A stretch of DNA of 64,000 nucleotides from Amycolatopsis balhimycina FH 1894 (GTDB taxonomy: Bacteria; Actinomycetota; Actinomycetes; Mycobacteriales; Pseudonocardiaceae), in the NCBI RefSeq assembly GCF_000384295.1, contig NZ_KB913037.1:10594228-10658227 (forward strand), in the 5' to 3' direction. The notes under the pieces were generated by a model that saw only the letters and a program-made list of their open reading frames with translations, was not told where the DNA came from and ran no database searches. The position numbers and the translations under genes are program-made. Positions 18,997 to 26,402 of the stretch are shown in pieces (the stretch's first letter is position 1; each line of letters opens with the position of its first letter).

Positions 18997-20228
18997 TGGC
19001 GGTGCGTCGCCACGCGATCGTCGGCCTGGGCTCCCGGGCCCAGCTGTTCGCCCGGGCACTGGCCGCGTCGCCGCGGGCCGAGCTCGCGGCCTTCTGCGAC
19101 CACAACGAGACCCGGATGCGGGTCCACAACGACTGGCTGGGCACGGAAATCCCCGGCTACCGGCCGGCGGACTTCGCCGCGATGCTGGCGAAGGAGCGCA
19201 TCGACGTCGTTGTGGTGTGCACGCCGGACCACACGCACGCGGACTACGTCGTCGCCGCGCTGGAGGCCGGCTGCGACATCGTCACGGAAAAGCCGATGAC
19301 GACCGACGTCGACGGCGCGCGGCGCATCCTCGCCGCCCGCCGCGAGACCGGGCGATCGGTGCGCGTCGCCTTCAACTACCGGTACAACCCGGTGCACCGC
19401 AAGGTGCGGGAGCTGCTGGCCGCGGGCGCGATCGGGGAGATCGGCTCGGTCGAGTTCAGCTGGCTGCTCGACACCGCCCACGGTGCCGACTACTTCCGCC
19501 GCTGGCACCGGGACAAGGCCGGCTCCGGCGGGCTGCTCGTGCACAAGTCCGGGCACCACTTCGACCTGGTGAACTGGTGGCTCGGCAGCGGACCGGAGAC
19601 GGTGTTCGCGCTCGGGCGGCTGTTCTTCTACGGGGATGAGAACGGTCGCCGGCACCGCACCGCCGGCGACCGGTTCGCGCTGGACCTCGAAGCCTCACCC
19701 AAGCTGCGCGCGCTCTACCGTGACGCCGAGCGGGAAGACGGTTATGTCCGGAACCAGGATGTGTTCGCGCCCGGTGTCACCATCGAAGACGACTTGTCGG
19801 TGCTCGTGCGCCACAACGGCGGAGCGGTGCTGAACTACCACCTGCACGCGTACTCGCCGCGGGAGGGCTACCACGTCGCGTTCTCCGGCAGCGAGGGGCG
19901 GCTGGAGCTGGACGTCCGGGAGAACGAGTACGCATCCGGCGCCGAGCCGGTGCCGAAGCGCGGGCGCGCCCGGCTGACCCTGCAACGGCTCTGGGCGCCG
20001 CCCGAGGTCGTGCTCGACCAGGCCCTCGGAGAGGGACACGGCGGCGGGGACGAGCGGATGCTCTCCGAGCTGCTCGGCGACGCCGAGCCGGACCCGCTCG
20101 GTTGCGCGGCCGACCACGAAGCCGGCCTGCAGGCCCTGCTCACCGGGCTGGCCGCCAACCGGTCCCTGGAAACCGGCCGGTCCGTGTCCGTCGAAGAACT
20201 GCTGGCGGAGATCGGGGAACCGGCGTGA
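18996..20228 (+). CDS. Gfo/Idh/MocA-family oxidoreductase (third paralogue)
   Basis: 410 aa. Rossmann start AIVGLGSRAQLFARAL, intact E98-K99-P100, then AFNYRYNPVHRKVRELL and an HKSGHHFDLVNWWLG segment that provides the putative catalytic His. It is more distant from the other two copies and belongs to the branch often found with PmoA and polysaccharide-lyase genes. The likely role is oxidation or reduction of a pectin-derived sugar. It begins at ATG 18996 after GAGAGAGG and ends overlapping the PmoA gene (GTGA at 20225-20228). Confidence 0.88.
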   Translation: MAVRRHAIVGLGSRAQLFARALAASPRAELAAFCDHNETRMRVHNDWLGTEIPGYRPADFAAMLAKERIDVVVVCTPDHTHADYVVAALEAGCDIVTEKPMTTDVDGARRILAARRETGRSVRVAFNYRYNPVHRKVRELLAAGAIGEIGSVEFSWLLDTAHGADYFRRWHRDKAGSGGLLVHKSGHHFDLVNWWLGSGPETVFALGRLFFYGDENGRRHRTAGDRFALDLEASPKLRALYRDAEREDGYVRNQDVFAPGVTIEDDLSVLVRHNGGAVLNYHLHAYSPREGYHVAFSGSEGRLELDVRENEYASGAEPVPKRGRARLTLQRLWAPPEVVLDQALGEGHGGGDERMLSELLGDAEPDPLGCAADHEAGLQALLTGLAANRSLETGRSVSVEELLAEIGEPA

Positions 20229-21184
20229 GCCGGGCGGCGGTCGGGGACGGGACGCTGGAGCTGGCCGAGGACGACGACGGCCGGGTGCGGGTCCGGCTCG
20301 GCGACGTCGTCCTGGCCGAGTACGTCGTCGCACCGCCGACGCCGGCCGGCGATTCGCCGAAGCCGTACCTGCACCCGCTGCGCACCACCGCGGGGGAGAC
20401 CGTGACCGCGGTCCGGCCGTACGACCACACCTGGCACAACGGCCTGCAGTTCACGATGGCCCACCTCTCGGGCGAGAACTCCGCCGCACCCGAAAACTTC
20501 TGGGGCGGCCGCACCTACGTGCGCGGCCGCGGCTACACCCCGCTCGACAACAACGGCACGATCGGCCACGTCCGCTGGGAAAGCCTCGTCTGCGCGGCGG
20601 GCCACTGCGAACTGCGGCACGAGCTGGCCTGGCGCACCGCGGCCGGGAAGCGCTGGCTCACCGAGCACCGCACGCTGCGCTTCGGCGACGTCTCGGCCGG
20701 CGACGGGCGCTGGACGCTCACCTGGTCCAGCCGCCTGCGCAACACCAGCGGCCGCGAGCTGCGCTGGGGGAGCCCGGTCACCGAAGGCCGCGATACCGCG
20801 GGTTACGGCGGGCTGTTCTGGCGCGGGCCGCGCTCGTTCGTCGGCGGCACGGTCCGGACACCGGACGGGAAGTCCGCGGCCGACGCGATGGGGCACCGCG
20901 CGCCGTGGCTCGCCTTCACCGGCCGGCACGACGAAAGCCTGCGCACCTCGACGCTGCTGTTCGCCGACAGCCCGGCGAACGCGGCCTTCCCGACGGCCTG
21001 GTACGTCCGGGCCGAGCCGTTCCCGGTCGTCAGCTTCGCCGCGACCTACCACCGGCCGTGGCTGCTCGAACCGGACGAGGAGCTGACGCTGACCCACCAC
21101 GTCGTCGTCATCGACGGCGCCCCGGACGCCGCCCGGCTCGGCCGGTACGCGGCGCGCGTGCTCAAGAGACAGGAAACCGACTAG
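20225..21184 (+). CDS. PmoA-family protein (DUF6807)
   Basis: 319 aa soluble protein. PYDHTWHNGLQFTMAHLSGEN and FWGGRTYV are typical of the PmoA family, named for methane monooxygenase but found mostly in sugar-catabolic clusters beside Gfo/Idh/MocA enzymes. No signal peptide. The activity is unproven. GTG start overlaps the previous stop by 4 bp, and a pectate lyase follows after 10 bp. Pairing with the third oxidoreductase suggests both act on the same substrate. Confidence 0.8.
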   Translation: MSRAAVGDGTLELAEDDDGRVRVRLGDVVLAEYVVAPPTPAGDSPKPYLHPLRTTAGETVTAVRPYDHTWHNGLQFTMAHLSGENSAAPENFWGGRTYVRGRGYTPLDNNGTIGHVRWESLVCAAGHCELRHELAWRTAAGKRWLTEHRTLRFGDVSAGDGRWTLTWSSRLRNTSGRELRWGSPVTEGRDTAGYGGLFWRGPRSFVGGTVRTPDGKSAADAMGHRAPWLAFTGRHDESLRTSTLLFADSPANAAFPTAWYVRAEPFPVVSFAATYHRPWLLEPDEELTLTHHVVVIDGAPDAARLGRYAARVLKRQETD

Positions 21185-21194
21185 AGGAGCCGAC

Positions 21195-22478
21195 ATGCGC
21201 TGGAAGGCTTTCGCGGGGTGCCTAGCCCTGCTCGGACTGACGCTCACCGCGGCACCGGCCCAGGCCCACGGCCGCGACCCCGGCCGGGTCGTGCTCGGCG
21301 CGCACGACGGCTGGGCCGCGGCGACCACGGGGACGACCGGCGGGGCGGCCGCCGCCCCCGGCGACGTGCACACGGTGACCAAGCGGTCCGAGCTGGCCGC
21401 GGCCCTGGCGGCGAACCCCGGCGCGCCGAAGATCGTCTACGTCCGCGGGACCATCGAGGGCAACGTCGACGCCGCGGACCGGCCGGTGAGCTGTGAAGCT
21501 TTCGCCGACCCGGCGTACAGTCTCCCGGCGTACCTGGCGGCGTACGATCCCGCGACCTGGGGGAGAGTGCCACCCTCGGGGCCGCTGGAGGAAGCCCGCG
21601 CGCGGTCGCAGGCCAACCAGGCCAAGCAAGTCGTGCTCGACGTCGGCCCGAACACGACGATCGCCGGGCTCGGCCCCGCCACGCTGCACGGGCTGACCCT
21701 GCGCGTCACCGGCGACAACGTGATCCTGCGGAACCTGCGCTTCTCCGACGCCCACGACTGCTTCCCGCAGTGGGACCCGCTCGACACCGCCGACGGCAAC
21801 TGGAACTCCGAGTACGACAACCTCGACCTCGTCGGTGCGACGCACGTCTGGGTGGACCATAACGAGTTCAGCGACGGCGGGAACACGCAGCAGCCGTCGT
21901 ACTACGGCCGCAAGTACGAGGTCCACGACGGGCTGCTCGACATCGTCAACGGCTCGGACCTCGTCACGGTGTCCTACAACCGGCTGCGCGAGCACGACAA
22001 GACCATGCTGATCGGCAACACCGACAAGCCCACCTACGACGTCGGCAAGCTGCGCGTCACCTTGCACCACAACCTGTTCTCGGACATCGGCCAGCGCGCG
22101 CCGCGGGCGCGGTACGGCCAGGTGCACGTCTACGACAACCTCTACCTGGTGCCGGATCCGGCCGATTACACGTATTCCCTCGGCGTGGGCGTGCAGTCCA
22201 AGATCTACGCGGAGAACAACTTCTTCCGGCTCCCGGCCGGGCTGCCGCTGGGCCAGCTGGTGCACTACTGGAAGGGAACGGTGCTGCACGCCACCGGGAC
22301 GCTGGCCGCGCAGGGCTCGTCGCGGCCGCGGCCGGTGGACCTGCTGGCCGAGTACAACGCGGTCAACGACCCCGACCTGGGGCCGGACGTGGGCTGGACG
22401 CCGAGCTTCGTCGAGCGTCTCGACCCGGCGTGGGCGGTCCCGGCGCTGGTGCTGACGGGCGCCGGCCCCGGCCGCTGA
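21195..22478 (+). CDS. secreted pectate lyase, family PL1
   Basis: Extracellular enzyme cleaving polygalacturonate by beta-elimination. 427 aa: Sec signal peptide (about residues 1-25, ending APAQA), then a right-handed beta-helix with the PL1 hallmarks WVDHNEFSDGG (calcium and substrate region) and RAPRARYGQVHVYDN (catalytic Arg region). Preceded by GAGGAG and only 10 bp after the PmoA stop, so it is the last gene of the transport operon. This links breakdown outside the cell directly with uptake. Confidence 0.92.
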   Translation: MRWKAFAGCLALLGLTLTAAPAQAHGRDPGRVVLGAHDGWAAATTGTTGGAAAAPGDVHTVTKRSELAAALAANPGAPKIVYVRGTIEGNVDAADRPVSCEAFADPAYSLPAYLAAYDPATWGRVPPSGPLEEARARSQANQAKQVVLDVGPNTTIAGLGPATLHGLTLRVTGDNVILRNLRFSDAHDCFPQWDPLDTADGNWNSEYDNLDLVGATHVWVDHNEFSDGGNTQQPSYYGRKYEVHDGLLDIVNGSDLVTVSYNRLREHDKTMLIGNTDKPTYDVGKLRVTLHHNLFSDIGQRAPRARYGQVHVYDNLYLVPDPADYTYSLGVGVQSKIYAENNFFRLPAGLPLGQLVHYWKGTVLHATGTLAAQGSSRPRPVDLLAEYNAVNDPDLGPDVGWTPSFVERLDPAWAVPALVLTGAGPGR

Positions 22479-22494
22479 GCCTTCGATACTTTCG

Positions 22495-22508
22495 GCGTTT
22501 TCTGAAAA
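22495..22508. promoter_or_regulatory. GCGTTTTCTGAAAA element
   Basis: It matches the core of the palindrome at 14125-14138 in 13 of 14 bases and lies in the gap before the PL3 gene, within a larger CGGCG...CGCCG symmetry. Confidence 0.45.
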
Positions 22509-22562
22509 CCCTCGCCGTCGGCGACCATCCGGGCGACATGCGTGCCGCTGCGGCGAACGACA

Positions 22563-22615
22563 TTGACAGGCCACTGCCCGCAACCCGAAACTCAGTGACG
22601 AGAAAGCGCTTTCAC
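22563..22615 (+). promoter_or_regulatory. PL3 promoter with start-site LacI operator
   Basis: TTGACA (22563-22568), 18 bp, weak GAAACT; the perfect 12-bp palindrome GAAAGCGCTTTC (22602-22613) sits where transcription should start. In reverse it contains AAGCGCTTTCTC. Confidence 0.55.
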
Positions 22616-22672
22616 AACCCGGTCGGACGTTTCCCTCAGCGCCGATTGAAGCACCAGACCAGGGAGTGACGA

Positions 22673-23458
22673 ATGATTTCCCCATCGATATCCCGGATCG
22701 TCCGGATGACCGCCGTCGCCGCGCTCGTGGTTTCGGCGGCGGTCGGCACCGGCGCGACCGCGTCGGCCGCTTCCTGGCCGAACCCGAGCACCAGCGTGCC
22801 GGTGCCGAAGACGATCAAGGTCACCAGCGGCACCTACGACGGCGGCCTCAAACGGTTCTACGGCACCGGCGACCTCGGCACCGGCGGCCAGGACGAGAAC
22901 CAGAGCCCGATTTTCGAACTGTCCAACGGCACCACCCTGAAGAACGTCGTCCTCGGCACCCCGGCCGCCGACGGCGTGCACTGCCTCGGCACCTGCACGC
23001 TGCTCAACGTCTGGTGGGAGGACGTCGGCGAGGACGCCGCGACCTTCAAGGGCACCTCCGCCTCGCAGACGATGACCATCGACGGCGGCGGTGCGCGCAA
23101 GGCGTCGGACAAGGTGTTCCAGCACAACGGGCCCGGCACCATGTACATCCGGAACTTCCAGGTCAACGACTTCGGCAAGCTGTACCGCTCCTGCGGCAAC
23201 TGCAAGACGCAGTACAAGCGCAACGTCGTCGTCGACAACGTCACCGCCACCGTGCCGGGCAAGGCGCTGGTCGGCATCAACACCAACTACGGCGACACCG
23301 CGAAGCTGACGAGGATCACCATCGTCGGCGACTCGAGCCGCAAGCTCGAGCCCTGTACGAAGTACAAGGGCGTCACCAGCGGCGAGCCGACGAAGACCGG
23401 CAGCGGCCCGGACTCGACGAACTGCCTCTACACCGCGGCCAACATCACCTACAAGTAA
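22673..23458 (+). CDS. secreted pectate lyase, family PL3
   Basis: 261 aa: Sec signal (about 1-32, TASAA) and a compact beta-helix of the PL3 family (ADGVHCLGTCTLLNVWWEDV, EDAATFKG, KVFQHNG, NDFGKLYRSCGNC). It needs calcium and prefers demethylated pectin. ATG 22673 follows AGGGAGTGACGA. It has its own promoter and operator, so it is controlled with, but transcribed separately from, the transport operon. Several Cys pairs suggest disulfides outside the cell. Confidence 0.92.
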   Translation: MISPSISRIVRMTAVAALVVSAAVGTGATASAASWPNPSTSVPVPKTIKVTSGTYDGGLKRFYGTGDLGTGGQDENQSPIFELSNGTTLKNVVLGTPAADGVHCLGTCTLLNVWWEDVGEDAATFKGTSASQTMTIDGGGARKASDKVFQHNGPGTMYIRNFQVNDFGKLYRSCGNCKTQYKRNVVVDNVTATVPGKALVGINTNYGDTAKLTRITIVGDSSRKLEPCTKYKGVTSGEPTKTGSGPDSTNCLYTAANITYK

Positions 23459-23467
23459 CCCCGACCC

Positions 23468-23505
23468 GCGCCGGGGTGCCGGCCGCCGTCCGGTGCCCCC
23501 GGCGC
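23468..23505. terminator. hairpin after the PL3 gene
   Basis: GCGCCGGGG...CCGG / CCGG...CCCCGGCGC with small internal mismatches, 9 bp after the stop. Confidence 0.45.
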
Positions 23506-23524
23506 GTTCCCTCGTGGAGGCGTC

Positions 23525-24547
23525 ATGTTCAAGACCCTGCTCGTCGCGTCGGTGCTCACCGGCGCGGCGCTGGCCGCCCCGCCGGCTTCGGGCGCGGCGG
23601 CGAACGTCGTCGTGGCGAAGGACGGCTCGGGCAACTACACCGCCGTCCAGGCCGGGATCAACGCGGTTTCGGCGGGCGGCACGATTTCCGTCAAACCCGG
23701 GACCTACCGCGAAGTGATCACGGTGCCGTCGGGCAAGACCGGGATCACCCTGCGCGGCACCACCGGCAAGGCCGCCGACGTCGTCATCGACTACGACAAC
23801 GCCAGCGGGACCAAGAAGCCCGACGGTTCGACGTACGGCACGTCCGGCAGCGCGACCGCGACGATCGCCGCCAACGGCTTCACCGCGACTGCGTTGACCT
23901 TCCGCAACTCCTTCGACCGCAACGCCCACCCGGAGATCAAGGACACCCAGGCGGTCGCGGTCAAGACCACCGGCGACCGGATGGTCTTCGACAACGTCAC
24001 CTTCCTCGGCCACCAGGACACGCTCTACGCCGACACCGCGGCCGTCGGCACGGTCGGCCGCCAGTACTACCGCACCTGTTCGATCAGCGGCGACGTCGAC
24101 TTCATCTTCGGCCGTGCCACCGCGGTGTTCGACCGGGCGGCGATCACCGCGCTCGACCGCGGTTCGAGCACCAACAACGGTTTCCTGACCGCGGCGAGCA
24201 CCCGGCGGAGCAACCCGTACGGGTTCCTGATCGTCGGCAGTCGCGTCCTCAGCTCGGCGGCCAACGCGAGCTTCTACCTGGGCCGGCCGTGGCACCCCGG
24301 CGGGGACGTCGACGCGATCGCGCAGGTCCTGATCCGCGAGACTTCGCTGCCCGCGGCGATCAAGCAGGCGCCGTGGACGGACATGTCCGGCTTCTCGTGG
24401 AAGGATGCGCGGTTCACCGAGTACCGCAACACCGGTCCAGGGGCGGGGACCGGGGCCGACCGGCCGCAGCTGCCCGCCGCGCAAGCCGGGAACTACACGG
24501 CCCAGCGGTACCTCGCCGGCAGCGACGGGTGGAACCCCGTGCACTGA
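23525..24547 (+). CDS. secreted pectin methylesterase, CE8
   Basis: Removes methyl esters from pectin so that pectate lyases can act. 340 aa: signal peptide of about 25 residues, then a beta-helix with the CE8 catalytic motifs GHQDTLYA and GDVDFIFG (the two Asp) and YLGRPW (the Arg). GTGGAGGCGTC precedes ATG 23525. With the PL1 and PL3 lyases it completes extracellular pectin depolymerisation. It may be co-transcribed with PL3 by read-through, given a weak hairpin between them. Confidence 0.93.
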   Translation: MFKTLLVASVLTGAALAAPPASGAAANVVVAKDGSGNYTAVQAGINAVSAGGTISVKPGTYREVITVPSGKTGITLRGTTGKAADVVIDYDNASGTKKPDGSTYGTSGSATATIAANGFTATALTFRNSFDRNAHPEIKDTQAVAVKTTGDRMVFDNVTFLGHQDTLYADTAAVGTVGRQYYRTCSISGDVDFIFGRATAVFDRAAITALDRGSSTNNGFLTAASTRRSNPYGFLIVGSRVLSSAANASFYLGRPWHPGGDVDAIAQVLIRETSLPAAIKQAPWTDMSGFSWKDARFTEYRNTGPGAGTGADRPQLPAAQAGNYTAQRYLAGSDGWNPVH

Positions 24548-24550
24548 CGG

Positions 24551-24609
24551 GCAAGCTCGGCATCAACCTCATCGGCTACGACAGCGCGGGCTGGCCGTAC
24601 GTCTACTGA
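24551..24609 (+). pseudogene. C-terminal gene remnant ending ...GYDSAGWPYVY
   Basis: Immediately after the methylesterase stop, in another frame, 19 codons all end in G or C and read GKLGINLIGYDSAGWPYVY before TGA. The codon use is like a real gene but no start or body exists. The GWP ending recalls C-termini of GH43 arabinanases, which would fit the locus; that assignment is a guess. Confidence 0.35.
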
Positions 24610-24612
24610 CTC

Positions 24613-24628
24613 GTATAACGCCCTATAC
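24613..24628. repeat. GTATAACGCCCTATAC motif, copy 1
   Basis: 16-bp partly palindromic motif. The only other copy I see (15 of 16 identical) is at 54494-54509, also between convergent genes. Confidence 0.6.
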
Positions 24629-24661
24629 TCCGGCGGTCGCCTCACGCGACCCGGCCAAAGC

Positions 24662-24710
24662 CGTGATGGCCACCTTGAGGAACTTGAAGTTCCTCAAGGT
24701 GGCCATCACG
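24662..24710. repeat. intergenic palindrome, family B copy 1
   Basis: Two perfect 24-bp arms around one G; core GTGATGGCCACCTTGAGG. It contains the TGA stop of the amidohydrolase (24706-24708) and lies between convergent genes. The sequence is related to family A. Confidence 0.9.
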
Positions 24711-25899
24711 AACCAGGGCGGAGAGTGGCGCCGCGGGCCACGACGTGACCGGCCTTGAGGACCAGGTCGCGCGGAGGCCGCGTCACGACCGCGTGGGCCG
24801 GGGTTTCCGCGTCGACCACCACGAGGTCGGCGGGCGCGCCCTCGGTGAGGCCGTAGCCGTCGAGGCCGAGTGCCCGCGCACCACCGAAGGTGACCGCTTC
24901 CAGCGCGGCCTCGATGTCCTCGTCGCGGCGGAACGTGCTGCGGTAGGCCAGGTGCATGGCCCGCTCCAGGAGGTCGCCGCTGCCGTACGGGCTCCACAGG
25001 TCGCGGATGTCGTCGTGCCCGCAGGCGACGTTCACCCCGGCTTCGCGCAGCTTTTTCACCGGCGGGACGGGGAAGTCGAAGATCGCCGCCGTGGTGATCG
25101 TGATGCCCGCGTCCGCCAGCCCTGCCGCCAGCCGGTCCTGTGTCGCGGCGTCCGCCTGGGCCAGTGCGTAGGCGTGGCTGACCGTCACCCGCCCGGCCAG
25201 GCCGGCCGCGCGGGTTCGCTCGATGATCAGCTCCAGCTCGAACACGCCGAGCGAGCCCGGGTCGTGCAGGTGCAGGTCGATCCGGACACCGTGGCGCTCC
25301 GCGAGGCCGAAGACGACGTCGAGGTGGCGGACCGGGTCCCGGTCCATCCCGGCCGGGTCGATGCCGCCGACCGCGCTCACCCCGAGCCCGATCGCCTCCT
25401 CGAGCAGGGCGGCCGTGCCGGGGTCGGCGAGGATGCCGCTCTGCGGGAAGGCGACCTGCTCGACGGTGATCCGCCCGGCCAGCCGGGCGGCGACGTCGCG
25501 CACCACCTCGACGCCGGTGAGTCCGGTGCCGGAGTGGACGTCCGTGTGCGTACGAACGTGCGTGGTGCCCGCGGCGGCCATCGCTTCGAGCAACGCCGTC
25601 ACGGCGGCCGGGTCGGGCAGTCCCAGCTCGGCGCGGTGGCGGCGCTCGTCGGCGATCCGGTCGGCCAGCGCGGGCCCGGCCGAGTGCGGCCGCCACGGCC
25701 CGCCGAAGAGCGTCTTGTCCAGGTGGCAGTGCGCTTCGACCAGGCCCGGCAGGACGAGCCGGCCGCCGAGGTCGATCACCTCGGCGTCGCCGGGGTCGAG
25801 ACCGGGACCGAGTTTCGCGATGACGCCGTCGCGGATGAGGAGGTCGGCCGGGCCGCCGGCGCTCCAGGGACGGCCGTCGCGCAGCAGAAGTCCGGGCAT
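24706..25899 (-). CDS. cytosine-deaminase-like amidohydrolase
   Basis: 397 aa metal-dependent hydrolase. Metal ligands and fold motifs are in order: EAHCHLDKTL near residue 65, THVRTHTDVH, DLHLHDPG, VSHAYAL and CGHDDIRD. This pattern is that of the cytosine deaminase / N-isopropylammelide hydrolase branch; the natural substrate cannot be told. ATG at 25899 with GAGGAGGAG upstream. Its last codons run into the family B palindrome. It shares no operon with neighbours. Confidence 0.85.
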   Translation of the reverse strand: MPGLLLRDGRPWSAGGPADLLIRDGVIAKLGPGLDPGDAEVIDLGGRLVLPGLVEAHCHLDKTLFGGPWRPHSAGPALADRIADERRHRAELGLPDPAAVTALLEAMAAAGTTHVRTHTDVHSGTGLTGVEVVRDVAARLAGRITVEQVAFPQSGILADPGTAALLEEAIGLGVSAVGGIDPAGMDRDPVRHLDVVFGLAERHGVRIDLHLHDPGSLGVFELELIIERTRAAGLAGRVTVSHAYALAQADAATQDRLAAGLADAGITITTAAIFDFPVPPVKKLREAGVNVACGHDDIRDLWSPYGSGDLLERAMHLAYRSTFRRDEDIEAALEAVTFGGARALGLDGYGLTEGAPADLVVVDAETPAHAVVTRPPRDLVLKAGHVVARGATLRPGS

Positions 25900-25963
25900 C
25901 GTCGCTCCTCCTCGTCGGCACCCGAGCTTTTCAGCCGGAGGCCCGGGATGGGAAGGGCACGCC

Positions 25964-25989
25964 GTTTCGTTCCGGCCGGGGCGGGGTAG
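25964..25989 (+). promoter_or_regulatory. SigB/SigF-like promoter before the STAS gene
   Basis: GTTT (25964-25967), 16-bp spacer, GGGTAG (25984-25989), close to the actinobacterial stress consensus GTTT-N15-GGGTA. Confidence 0.45.
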
Positions 25990-26033
25990 GAATTGATCAC
26001 TCGCAGCCGACACCGTCTGGAAGGAGCCTTTCG

Positions 26034-26402
26034 ATGAGCGCCCTCGACCTGTCCGCTTTACTGCTCACCGCGACGACCGCGGAGCCCCGGCCGGGAACAC
26101 TGCGGGTCACGATCGCGGGCGAGATCGACATGGCCACACGACCGCGCCTGGACGACGAACTCGACCGGGCGGTGGCGGCCGCGCCGGAACGGCTGGTCGT
26201 CGACCTGCTGGGCGTCGGCTTCTGCGGCGTGACGGGCGTGGCGTCGCTGGGCCGGTTGCGGGCCCGCTGCGCCGACGCCGGCATCGACCTGGTCCTCAAG
26301 CCGTCCCGCGTCGTGCGGCGCGCGCTGGACCTCGCCGCGGTTGCCCCGCTGTTCCGGCTGGTCGGCCGCCGGGCCGAGCCGGAGCAGGTCATCGCCCGCT
26401 GA
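26034..26402 (+). CDS. STAS-domain protein (anti-sigma antagonist-like)
   Basis: 122 aa, a single STAS domain: VTIAGEIDMATRPRL at about 25-39 and VVDLLGVGFCGVTGVASL at about 55-72. In true SpoIIAA/RsbV proteins the second segment reads D-S-[ST]-G and the Ser is phosphorylated; here it is G65-V66-T67-G68, so the usual phospho-site is missing, leaving Thr67. It may be a constitutively active antagonist or a structural variant. A SigB-like promoter precedes it, and GGAAGGAG precedes the ATG. It overlaps the convergent BTAD gene by 14 bp. Confidence 0.8.
   Translation: MSALDLSALLLTATTAEPRPGTLRVTIAGEIDMATRPRLDDELDRAVAAAPERLVVDLLGVGFCGVTGVASLGRLRARCADAGIDLVLKPSRVVRRALDLAAVAPLFRLVGRRAEPEQVIAR

Noticed and set aside
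22666..24609. Long plus-strand frame overlapping the PL3 and methylesterase genes
   Set aside because: It is out of frame with both enzymes and has no domain until the last 19 codons, which are reported separately as a remnant.
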